This document shows positions 5,930 to 11,170 of a DNA stretch of 11,170 nucleotides, one piece after another. The notes beneath the pieces were generated by a model that saw only the letters and a list, made by a program, of their open reading frames with translations, was not told where the DNA came from and made no database searches. Source of the DNA: an uncultured Oscillospiraceae bacterium (lineage in GTDB: Bacteria > Bacillota > Clostridia > Oscillospirales > Oscillospiraceae); NCBI GenBank assembly GCA_947628265.1, contig CANQZF010000037.1, forward strand, positions 1 through 11,170, in the 5' to 3' direction. Made by a program: the position numbers and the translations under genes. How positions within the stretch are numbered: the first letter of the stretch is position 1; every line of letters starts with the position of its first letter.

Positions 5930-6134
5930 AAAAATAGAGGCCGTTTGACAAAATTCCCTTTTTTCGGGGCGGGCTTACGGCGGTTTATTGATGCACCCAA
6001 TGAAAGAATTGCTCATAAAATTCCAATTTTGGAAACAGCGTCCTGAAAAATTGGTTAAAAGTACCGAAAATTTAGGACTGTTTTACATCTTTTATTCATT
6101 TTTCACAATAAAACGAAAAAATTTGCCAAAATCG
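5930..6134. other. AT-rich divergent intergenic stretch between the metA and abrB promoters
   Basis: No gene or RNA element was recognised here. The stretch is much richer in A and T than the rest of the window, with many A and T runs and a short TTCC/GGAA hairpin near 6022-6035. AbrB-family proteins bind AT-rich promoter DNA without a strict consensus, so autoregulation through this tract is possible, but that is inference. Confidence 0.35.
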
Positions 6135-6162
6135 TTGACAAATTATAAGAAAATGTTACAAT
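6135..6162 (+). promoter_or_regulatory. Promoter of abrB with extended -10
   Basis: A perfect TTGACA (6135-6140) is followed after 16 bases by TACAAT (6157-6162). The preceding TGT gives a TGnTACAAT extended -10. The start site would be near 6169, and a strong GGAGGGG ribosome site (6182-6188) precedes the ATG. Confidence 0.85.
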
Positions 6163-6193
6163 AATTGCAAGTACTCTAAATGGAGGGGTTAAA

Positions 6194-6436
6194 ATGAAAT
6201 CCACAGGCATTGTGAGAAAGGTTGACGAGCTGGGAAGGATCGTCATCCCCATCGAGCTTCGCCGTACCCTCGACATCGCCGAAAAGGACTCCCTGGAGAT
6301 CTTTGTCGACGGAGAGAGGATCATCCTGGCGAAGCATGAGGATTCCTGCGTCTTCTGCGGAAAGACCAAGGGCCTCAACGTCCACAGGGGCAAGAACGTC
6401 TGCGAGTCCTGCCTTGAGGAGCTCAGACACGAATGA
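6194..6436 (+). CDS. abrB: AbrB-family transition-state regulator with C-terminal zinc ribbon
   Basis: This is an 80-residue DNA-binding protein. Residues 1-46 form the SpoVT/AbrB swapped-hairpin domain and are nearly the same as Bacillus AbrB (KSTGIVRKVDELGR, then IPIELRRTL and IAEKD). AbrB-type proteins are dimeric or tetrameric regulators of stationary-phase and sporulation-onset genes. The C-terminus differs from Bacillus AbrB: CVFC at 52-55 and CESC at 70-73 form a CxxC-x14-CxxC pattern predicted to bind one zinc ion, a form common in Clostridia. The start is fixed by GGAGGGG 5 bases upstream. It stands alone between its own promoter and terminator and is divergent from metA. It could be a paralogue such as SpoVT or Abh, but those usually carry a different C-terminal domain. 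Confidence 0.92.
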   Translation: MKSTGIVRKVDELGRIVIPIELRRTLDIAEKDSLEIFVDGERIILAKHEDSCVFCGKTKGLNVHRGKNVCESCLEELRHE

Positions 6437-6448
6437 TTTTCGCGAAAC

Positions 6449-6476
6449 GCCCGCCGGAGACGGCGGGCTGTTTTTT
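6449..6476 (+). terminator. Rho-independent terminator of abrB
   Basis: A perfect 8-bp stem GCCCGCCG / CGGCGGGC (6449-6456, 6461-6468) with a GAGA tetraloop is followed by TG and six T residues. It lies 12 bases after the abrB stop. Confidence 0.93.
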
Positions 6477-6566
6477 GTATCGACGGTTTTGGATGGAAAT
6501 TTAAATTGTGCCCGTTCTTTTCCGCGTTTTTCGAATAAATATACATGATCTTCGCATGATATGAAA

Positions 6567-6596
6567 GCGCCGCCGCCCCTTTTGGGGCGGCGGCGC
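6567..6596 (-). terminator. Probable terminator of the ctsR-mcsA-clpC operon
   Basis: A perfect 13-bp stem GCGCCGCCGCCCC with its complement around a 4-base loop begins 5 bases after the clpC stop on the minus strand. The following T-run is short (TTTCAT), so termination may be partial or may rely on the convergent abrB terminator. Confidence 0.75.
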
Positions 6597-6601
6597 GCGG
6601 T

Positions 6602-9055
6602 TTACGGTGAGACAATTTCCCTGTTTTTTACGGTGATCTTCCCGTCCTCAAGGTCCACAAGGGCGGTGCATCCGGGCTTCAAAGCGCCGTCCAGCACCCC
6701 CTCGGCCACGGCGTCCTCCACAGCGGACTGGAGCTTGCGCCTTAAGGGTCTCGCGCCGTAGGCCGGGTCGAAGCCCTCCTCGCTGAGCCTTGTAAGGGCG
6801 GCGTCCGTGACCTCCAGCCGGAGCCCCATGGCCTCCACCCGTTTGGAAATGACCTTCAGCATATTTTCGCAGATTTTGCGGATTTCGTCCCTCGTCAGCT
6901 GGTGGAAGACGATGGTCTCGTCCACGCGGTTTAAAAACTCCGGCTTGAAGGTGCGCTTTAAGTCCGCCATGACGGCCTCGCGGATGCGCCCGTCGGTGGC
7001 GGCCTCCTCCCCGTCGCCGGAGGAGAAGCCCAGGGTCTTGGCCTTTTCCGTTAAGTTCCTGGCCCCCACGTTGGAGGTCATGACGATGACGGTGTTGCGA
7101 AAATCCACCCGGCGGCCCTGGGAGTCGGTGAGACGCCCGTCCTCCATGATCTGAAGCATGATGTTGTAGACGTCCTCATGGGCCTTTTCGATCTCGTCGA
7201 AGAGCACCACGCAATAGGGGTGGCGGCGGACCTTCTCGGTGAGCTGGCCGCCCTCGTCATACCCCACGTAGCCCGGAGGGGAGCCGATGAGCTTGGAGAC
7301 GGTGTGCTTCTCCATGTACTCCGACATATCGATACGCACCATGGCGTTCTCGTCCCCGAACATGGCCTCGGCGAGAGCCCGGCAGAGCTCGGTTTTGCCC
7401 ACGCCGGTGGGGCCGAGAAAGAGGAAGGAGCCGATGGGCCTCTGGGGGTCCTTGAGTCCCACCCGCCCCCGGCGGATGGCCCGGGAGACGGCGGCCACGG
7501 CCTCGTCCTGGCCGATGACCCGCCGATGCAGGGTCTCCTCCATTTTAAGGAGCCGCTCCCCCTCGTCCTCCGTGAGGGTGGTGACGGGGATGCCCGTCCA
7601 GCCGGCCACCACGGCGGCGATGTCCTCGGCGGTGACGCGCTTGCCGGAGCCCAGCTTGCCCTCGCTCCATTTTTTGCGGACCTCCTCCAGCTCCGCCCGC
7701 TTGGCCCGCTCCGCGTCCCGGAGCTTGGCGGCCCGCTCAAAGTCCTGGTTCTGGACGGCGGACTCTTTCTCGGCACTGAGGGCGGCGGCCTCGCCCTCTA
7801 AGGTCTTCAGGTCCGGGGGGAGCCGCAGCTCCTCCATGCGCACCCGGGAGGCGGCCTCGTCCACCAAGTCGATGGCCTTGTCCGGGAGATAGCGGTCGTT
7901 TATATACCGGCGGGAGAGCTTCACGGCGGCGACCAGGGCCTCGTCGGCGATCTTCAGCTTGTGGTGGGCCTCATACTTGTCCCTAAGGCCCCGAAGGATC
8001 TCCACGGACTCGTCCTCGGTGGGCTCGTCCACCTGCACCGGCTGGAACCGGCGTTCCAGGGCGGCGTCCTTCTCGATATACTTGCGGTACTCATTCAAGG
8101 TGGTGGCGCCGATGGCCTGGATCTCCCCCCGGGAGAGGGCGGGCTTTAAGATATTGGAGGCGTCGATGGCCCCCTCGGCGGCCCCCGCGCCCACGATGGT
8201 GTGGAGCTCGTCGATGAAGAGGATCACGTCCCCGGCCTTTTTCACCTCGTCCAAGGCCGCCTTGATGCGCTCCTCAAAGTCCCCCCGGTACTTGGTCCCG
8301 GCCACCATGCCGGTGAGGTCCAGGGACACCACCCGCTTGCCCCGCAGGTCCTCCGGCACGTCGCCGGAGACGATCTTCTGGGCAAGCCCCTCGGCGATGG
8401 CTGTCTTGCCAACGCCGGGCTCGCCGATGAGCACCGGGTTATTTTTGGTGCGGCGGGAGAGGATCTGGATGACCCGCGCCACCTCCCGCTCCCGCCCGAT
8501 GACGGGGTCTAATTGCCCCTTGGCGGCCATGACGGTGAGATCCCGTGAGAACTGGTCCAGGGTCTTTGTCTCCGGGTGGCGCGTGGCGCCCCGCTCGGCG
8601 GCCCCGGCCCGGACGCCACGGTCGAACATATTGATAAGCTCGGTGTAGAGCCGGTTGAGGTCGGCCCCGGAGGCGGTGAGGATCCGGGCGGCCACGCTGT
8701 CCGTCTCCCGGAGGATGCCCATCAGCAGGTGCTCCGTGCCCACGTAGCTGTGGCCCAGGCGCGTGGCGTCCATGATGGCAAGCTCAATGATCCGTTTGGC
8801 CCGGGGGGTCAGGCCCTGGACGGTGGTGTCGGAGCTCTCCCCCCGGCCCACCAGTTTTTCGATGGAGGCCCGGATGAGCGCCTCGTCCATCCCCGCCTTG
8901 CGGAGGATCTTGGCGGCGGCCCCGCCCCCGTCGGCGGCCAGCCCCAGCAGGATATGCTCGCTGCCCACGTAGCCGTGGCCCAGCTCGGCGGCGGACTCGT
9001 GGGCCAGGTTCAGAACGTTCCTGGCTCTCTCGGTGAAGCGGTCTTCATTTTTCAT
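6602..9055 (-). CDS. clpC: ClpC, AAA+ ATPase subunit of the ClpCP protease
   Basis: ClpC unfolds proteins and feeds them to ClpP for degradation during heat stress and development. The 817-residue product has the full HSP100 class I architecture. A double Clp N-domain lies at about 3-145. The first AAA+ module has Walker A GEPGVGKT at 211-218 and Walker B VILFIDE at 277-283. A UVR-type middle region lies at about 434-463 (FERAAKLRDAE). The second AAA+ module has Walker A GPTGVGKT at 548-555 and Walker B VVLFDEIE at 616-623. A LGF tripeptide at about 675-677 matches the ClpP-docking loop. The ATG at 9055 is chosen over the in-frame GTG at 9064 because GGGAGG is 8-9 bases from the ATG and overlaps the GTG. 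It is the last gene of the ctsR operon; no clpP lies in the window. All catalytic residues are present. Confidence 0.96.
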   Translation of the reverse strand: MKNEDRFTERARNVLNLAHESAAELGHGYVGSEHILLGLAADGGGAAAKILRKAGMDEALIRASIEKLVGRGESSDTTVQGLTPRAKRIIELAIMDATRLGHSYVGTEHLLMGILRETDSVAARILTASGADLNRLYTELINMFDRGVRAGAAERGATRHPETKTLDQFSRDLTVMAAKGQLDPVIGREREVARVIQILSRRTKNNPVLIGEPGVGKTAIAEGLAQKIVSGDVPEDLRGKRVVSLDLTGMVAGTKYRGDFEERIKAALDEVKKAGDVILFIDELHTIVGAGAAEGAIDASNILKPALSRGEIQAIGATTLNEYRKYIEKDAALERRFQPVQVDEPTEDESVEILRGLRDKYEAHHKLKIADEALVAAVKLSRRYINDRYLPDKAIDLVDEAASRVRMEELRLPPDLKTLEGEAAALSAEKESAVQNQDFERAAKLRDAERAKRAELEEVRKKWSEGKLGSGKRVTAEDIAAVVAGWTGIPVTTLTEDEGERLLKMEETLHRRVIGQDEAVAAVSRAIRRGRVGLKDPQRPIGSFLFLGPTGVGKTELCRALAEAMFGDENAMVRIDMSEYMEKHTVSKLIGSPPGYVGYDEGGQLTEKVRRHPYCVVLFDEIEKAHEDVYNIMLQIMEDGRLTDSQGRRVDFRNTVIVMTSNVGARNLTEKAKTLGFSSGDGEEAATDGRIREAVMADLKRTFKPEFLNRVDETIVFHQLTRDEIRKICENMLKVISKRVEAMGLRLEVTDAALTRLSEEGFDPAYGARPLRRKLQSAVEDAVAEGVLDGALKPGCTALVDLEDGKITVKNREIVSP

Positions 9056-9111
9056 AAAAAGCACCTCCCTGGTACAAAGGGGCGAGAGACATTTGGCCTC
9101 CCGCCCTCGCG

Positions 9112-9591
9112 TTACTTGCTGTCCTTCTTCTCCAGCTCCCGGAGCTTATCCCGGAGCTCGGCGGCCTTCTCGTAGTCCTCGCTCTCGGCGGCGGCCCGCA
9201 TCTCCTCCCGGAGGGCGTTGAGCTCCCGCTTTCTGGAAAGCTCCGGGTCCACCAACGGGTCTGCGGCGCCCTCCGGCTTTGCCGGGGCCTCCCCGGCCTC
9301 CGGGAAGCTTATTTCGATGCGGGGCGCGCCGAAGAGGGACAGGGGCCCGCCGAAAAACCCCTCGAAGGGGTCCCGGCCGAAGAAGCTCCGGAGGAGCCCG
9401 CCGCCGGTGATGGGCGCGTCAAAGAAGTTGTCCATATCCCCAAAAAGCTCCCGGGACATGGCGGCGAACTCCCGCTCCGGCTGGAGCTGGCGGGCGCACT
9501 CCTCGCACAGATGCGCCTCGGTGACCTTGCCGTTTATCTCGTATCTATAGTGGCTGACAGCGTTATTCTTACCGCAATTTGTGCATTTCAT
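9112..9591 (-). CDS. mcsA: McsA-like UVR-motif protein, short form with one zinc-finger pair
   Basis: In Bacillus McsA binds zinc, activates the arginine kinase McsB and helps to inactivate CtsR. This 159-residue protein has one N-terminal CxxC pair set (Cys3, Cys6, Cys29, Cys32), a Phe/Gly/Pro-rich linker (about 50-118) and a C-terminal UVR motif (about 124-158, with YEKAAELRDKLREL). B. subtilis McsA is about 185 residues and has a second pair of CxxC motifs; these are absent here. The ATG at 9591 has AAAGGAG 8 bases upstream; the earlier in-frame TTG (9609) overlaps that site and is rejected. The gene lies 38 bases after ctsR and 56 bases before clpC, exactly where mcsB would be expected to follow it, but no mcsB is present. 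Family membership is clear; kinase activation is doubtful. Confidence 0.87.
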   Translation of the reverse strand: MKCTNCGKNNAVSHYRYEINGKVTEAHLCEECARQLQPEREFAAMSRELFGDMDNFFDAPITGGGLLRSFFGRDPFEGFFGGPLSLFGAPRIEISFPEAGEAPAKPEGAADPLVDPELSRKRELNALREEMRAAAESEDYEKAAELRDKLRELEKKDSK

Positions 9592-9629
9592 AATGATTTC
9601 TCCTTTCAAAATTCCTGTTAAAATACTTA

Positions 9630-10076
9630 TTAAAGCGTGGACAGAAGCATCTGCTTTAAAACGGAGGCCCGGACCACGTCCCGGCCCTCCGGTGTCACCG
9701 GGCGCAGGGCCTGGTCGGTGAGGGCGGAGAGCATCAGCTTCCCGGCCGCCTCGCCCAGCACCCCCGCCGAGACGCAGTTTTGTAGGAGCGCGGCGGCGGT
9801 GGCGGCGTCCACCCGGTCCCCCACGGCGTTCACCGTGTGCATGATGAGGAGCTTGGGGTCCGACTGGACCCGGCGGATGCGGATGTACCCGCCGCCGCCC
9901 CGGCGGCTCTCCACCACGTACCCGCGCTCCGGGGAAAAGCGGGTGGCGATGACGTAGTTAATCTGACTTGGCACGCAGTTGAAGCGGCTTGCCAGCTCCG
10001 AACGCTGGAGCTCCGCCGTGGAGTCCTCCGCTAAAAGGCCGTTGATGAACTCCGCGATGACGTCCGAAATACCCAT
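9630..10076 (-). CDS. ctsR: CtsR, transcriptional repressor of class III heat-shock genes
   Basis: CtsR is a dimeric winged-helix repressor that binds tandem heptamers upstream of clp genes and loses DNA binding on heating. The 148-residue product has the family's N-terminal HTH (about 4-45, with FNCVPSQINYVI). The glycine-rich wing RGGGGYIR at 59-66 is known in Bacillus as the intrinsic heat sensor. A C-terminal four-helix domain follows (about 77-147). The ATG at 10076 is chosen because AAGGAG lies 9 bases upstream; at 10085 that site would touch the ATG. The longer in-frame extension upstream (to 10196) crosses the operators and promoter and is rejected. First gene of the operon, preceded by matching CtsR boxes, so autoregulation is expected. 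Confidence 0.95.
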   Translation of the reverse strand: MGISDVIAEFINGLLAEDSTAELQRSELASRFNCVPSQINYVIATRFSPERGYVVESRRGGGGYIRIRRVQSDPKLLIMHTVNAVGDRVDAATAAALLQNCVSAGVLGEAAGKLMLSALTDQALRPVTPEGRDVVRASVLKQMLLSTL

Positions 10077-10094
10077 GGGTCGCATCTCCTTGAC

Positions 10095-10111
10095 TTTGAC
10101 TTTCTTTGACC
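10095..10111 (-). promoter_or_regulatory. CtsR box 1 (operator)
   Basis: On the minus strand it reads GGTCAAA-GAA-AGTCAAA, an exact fit to the known CtsR consensus of two RGTCAAA heptamers with an NAN spacer. It lies just downstream of the predicted transcription start, 18 bases before the ctsR ATG, a placement suited to repression. Confidence 0.93.
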
Positions 10112-10121
10112 TTATGCCCGT

Positions 10122-10150
10122 ATTGTACCCCCGGGGGCCCAAAACGGCAA
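10122..10150 (-). promoter_or_regulatory. Promoter of the ctsR-mcsA-clpC operon
   Basis: TTGCCG (10145-10150) and TACAAT (10122-10127) on the minus strand are separated by 17 bases that include a GGGCCCCCGGGGG run. The start would be near 10115, next to CtsR box 1, with CtsR boxes 2 and 3 upstream of the -35. Confidence 0.75.
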
Positions 10151-10157
10151 GGCCCCG

Positions 10158-10191
10158 TTTGACCTTTTCTGACCTTTGACGTTCACTGACT
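10158..10191 (-). promoter_or_regulatory. CtsR boxes 2 and 3 (upstream operators)
   Basis: Two abutting 17-base sites keep the 10-base heptamer spacing. On the minus strand 10158-10174 reads GGTCAGA-AAA-GGTCAAA with one mismatch to the heptamer. The adjoining 10175-10191 reads AGTCAGT-GAA-CGTCAAA, which is more degenerate. Both lie just upstream of the -35 box. Confidence 0.7.
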
Positions 10192-10257
10192 TTCATATAG
10201 GAACGGTTTATCTTTAAATTTCAAAGAATTTCTAAGTTTTTCTCCGTTTTTCTGATG

Positions 10258-10289
10258 TTTGACCATACGGGCGTGGTCAAAAGGTCAAA
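10258..10289. promoter_or_regulatory. Extra CtsR-type heptamers between ctsR and ferredoxin
   Basis: Three perfect RGTCAAA heptamers occur in atypical arrangement: TTTGACC at 10258-10264 and then GGTCAAA at 10275-10281 and 10283-10289 on the plus strand. The first faces the other two, and the last two are 8 rather than 10 bases apart. They fall about 45-80 bases upstream of the ferredoxin -35 box and could be weak or decayed sites. Confidence 0.45.
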
Positions 10290-10335
10290 ATTGTGCGATT
10301 TAACAAATTTCCCCTTAAAATCTGAAAAAAGATAA

Positions 10336-10363
10336 TTGATTTTTCTCAAATCCGTGTTACAAT
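10336..10363 (+). promoter_or_regulatory. Promoter of the ferredoxin gene with extended -10
   Basis: TTGATT (10336-10341), 16 bases, then TACAAT (10358-10363) preceded by TGT. The predicted start near 10370 puts a small GACAG...CTGTC hairpin (10370-10390) at the very 5' end of the mRNA. GGAGGT lies 8 bases before the ATG. Confidence 0.75.
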
Positions 10364-10427
10364 GCTATTGACAGACCATGGGGGCCTGTCGAAAAATGGA
10401 CTATTATAAATAATGGAGGTACATATC

Positions 10428-10598
10428 ATGCCCAGAAAAGTTACGGACGCCTGTGTCAACTGCGGAGCCTGCGAGGCCGCCTGCCCCGTGGGAGCCATCG
10501 CCGAGGGTGACGGCCAGCACGTCGTGGACCCCGATGTCTGCATCGACTGCGGAGCCTGCGAGGGCGAGTGCCCCGTGGGAGCTATCGAAGAAGCGTAA
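10428..10598 (+). CDS. 2[4Fe-4S] clostridial-type ferredoxin
   Basis: This 56-residue cytosolic low-potential electron carrier would couple to pyruvate:ferredoxin oxidoreductase, hydrogenase, Rnf or similar enzymes of anaerobes. Two cluster motifs are complete: CVNCGACEAACP (Cys9, 12, 15, 19) and CIDCGACEGECP (Cys38, 41, 44, 48). Each is followed by VGAI, and the protein shows the usual internal pseudo-twofold repeat and acidic character. Length equals that of classical clostridial ferredoxins. The ATG at 10428 is favoured over the in-frame ATG at 10413 because GGAGGT (10415-10420) sits 8 bases before the former and would lie inside the latter's coding start. It is monocistronic, with its own promoter and terminator, and divergent from ctsR. 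Confidence 0.96.
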   Translation: MPRKVTDACVNCGACEAACPVGAIAEGDGQHVVDPDVCIDCGACEGECPVGAIEEA

Positions 10599-10630
10599 AA
10601 AAACAAGGCCCCGTTGGGGCCTTGTTTTTT
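10598..10630 (+). terminator. Rho-independent terminator of ferredoxin
   Basis: A 15-bp perfect stem AAAAAACAAGGCCCC / GGGGCCTTGTTTTTT with a GTT loop starts at the stop codon itself. It ends in six T residues and could act in both directions. Confidence 0.95.
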
Positions 10631-10634
10631 ACGT

Positions 10635-10663
10635 GCCGAAAAAGCCCTGTGGGCTTTTCCGGC
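10635..10663. repeat. Hairpin 2 downstream of ferredoxin
   Basis: A 13-base stem (10635-10647 with 10651-10663) has an AAAAGCCC/GGGCTTTT core, a TGT loop and a single A-C mismatch. There is no T-tract after it. It is part of a run of closely spaced hairpins. Confidence 0.75.
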
Positions 10664-10678
10664 AAGGGGAACGTGCGG

Positions 10679-10716
10679 AAAAAATCCCTGAATTCTGCGG
10701 AATTCAGGGATTTTTT
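10679..10716. terminator. Strong bidirectional terminator-like hairpin
   Basis: A perfect 17-bp stem (10679-10695 with 10700-10716) contains ATCCCTGAATTC, with a TGCG loop. It is flanked by A and T runs, so it could stop transcription from either side. It lies only 48 bases past the ferredoxin terminator, and no convergent gene is visible. Confidence 0.75.
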
Positions 10717-10723
10717 TCTGCCG

Positions 10724-10846
10724 TTTTGCTCCGCGCACGGCCCGAAGGGCCGGACACTGCGCAAAACAAAAGGGATTTTTCGCGAGGCGAAGCCCCGCGA
10801 AAAATATTGAATGGGGGGCTAAAAAGGTTGCGGCCCACGGGGCCGC
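10724..10846. repeat. Run of three further hairpins
   Basis: GGCCC-GAA-GGGCC (10739-10751) is enclosed by TTTTGC/GCAAAA (10724-10766). ATTTTTCGCG/CGCGAAAAAT encloses GGC-GAA-GCC (10775-10805). GCGGCCC-ACG-GGGCCGC lies at 10830-10846. No credible coding sequence was found; open frames here read through palindromes and lack ribosome sites. With the two preceding hairpins and the ferredoxin terminator this makes six in about 250 bases. Confidence 0.7.
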
Positions 10847-10856
10847 TGATTTGACT

Positions 10857-11167
10857 CCCACCCCCTGCCCCCTCCCGGAGGGAGGGGCAATTTGGACGGT
10901 AGCCCGTGCACGGTGGTTTGATATTGAGGTGGAAATAAACACGCCATCCCCGGAAAAGGTTTTCGCCGCAAAAATTTGCGGCGAATGATTTAATGTGCGG
11001 CGTAAGCCGCATCCTTATAAAAGCCCTCCCCGCAGGGCGGGGAGGGGTAGGGGTGAGGTGAGAGGGTAGCGACTTGGGAAGCACTCAGATGATCGCACCT
11101 TCTCACCTCATCCGTCGCTAACGCGCCACCTTCCCCGCCCTGCGGGGAAGGCTAAAGAGGTTGCGGC
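10857..11167. repeat. Composite palindromic repeat, inverted and rearranged copy at the right edge
   Basis: From about 10947 to 11165 it matches the reverse complement of unit 1 (about 2737-2955) closely. Shared parts are the GCCATCCCCG and AAGGTTTTCGCCGC segments, the palindromic core (10962-10985), a GCGGC/GCCGC hairpin (about 10997-11010) and SL2 (11023-11152). At its left it carries a single CCCCTCCC-GGA-GGGAGGGG hairpin (10869-10887) with the SL1-type CACCCCCTGCCC flank. The GGCC-rich tail module seen at 2990-3080 is absent. The element continues past the window end. Confidence 0.85.
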
Positions 11168-11170
11168 CCT

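Noticed and set aside
6103..6615. 170-codon minus-strand frame covering abrB
   Set aside because: It lies antisense to abrB, crosses two terminators and the abrB promoter, and shows no domain.
9056..9111. A degraded mcsB remnant between mcsA and clpC
   Set aside because: The gap is only 56 bases and contains the clpC ribosome site; no guanido-kinase coding remnant is visible.
10077..10196. N-terminal extension of CtsR by 40 codons
   Set aside because: The extension would run over the promoter and all CtsR boxes; the family starts at the downstream ATG, which has its own AAGGAG.
10346..11084. Open frames on both strands across the hairpin run downstream of ferredoxin
   Set aside because: The same peptide stretch (KSLNSAEFRDFF) appears on both strands because the DNA is palindromic. 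No start signals and no recognisable domain.

Overview
The window is chromosomal DNA of a high-GC, endospore-forming, anaerobic Firmicute, most likely a Clostridia member of the Oscillospirales/Ruminococcaceae type. The evidence is a SpoIIP sporulation amidase, an AbrB-type regulator with a clostridial zinc-ribbon tail, a CtsR heat-shock operon, a 2[4Fe-4S] clostridial-type ferredoxin, strong AGGAGG-type ribosome binding sites and sigma-A-like promoters. Genus assignment is inference. No phage, transposase, CRISPR or RNA gene was recognised.

Layout. spoIIP (minus) runs off towards the left edge. It diverges at about 1.26-1.39 kb from a three-gene plus-strand operon: a TSCPD-domain protein, an unrecognised 81-residue protein and a HAD phosphatase. 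These three are coupled by ATGA overlaps and end at a strong terminator. Next comes a 1.17 kb convergent gap filled by two tandem copies, plus one partial copy, of a roughly 480 bp composite palindromic repeat. Reading leftwards, the minus-strand operon metA - mscS-like - DUF1622 ends at the far side of that gap. A divergent promoter region (5.8-6.2 kb) then serves metA and abrB. abrB converges on the heat-shock operon ctsR - mcsA - clpC (minus, 10.1 to 6.6 kb). A 350 bp divergent region holds CtsR operators and, on the other side, the promoter of a ferredoxin gene. Downstream of ferredoxin is a run of strong hairpins, followed by an inverted, rearranged copy of the same composite repeat that reaches the right edge.

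Function. ctsR-mcsA-clpC encodes the repressor, an accessory zinc/UVR protein and the AAA+ unfoldase of the ClpCP protease. The arginine kinase gene mcsB, which in Bacillus sits between mcsA and clpC, is missing, and McsA here lacks its second zinc-finger pair. MetA carries Glu at position 111, which predicts acetyl-CoA rather than succinyl-CoA specificity.

The part least explained by known genes is the composite repeat. Its copies share hairpin stems while loops and linkers drift, and it sits only at gene 3' ends in this window. No recognised novel defence or enzymatic system is present. The strongest candidates for a second look are the repeat family, the McsB-less heat-shock operon and the uncharacterised TSCPD / 81-residue / HAD operon.
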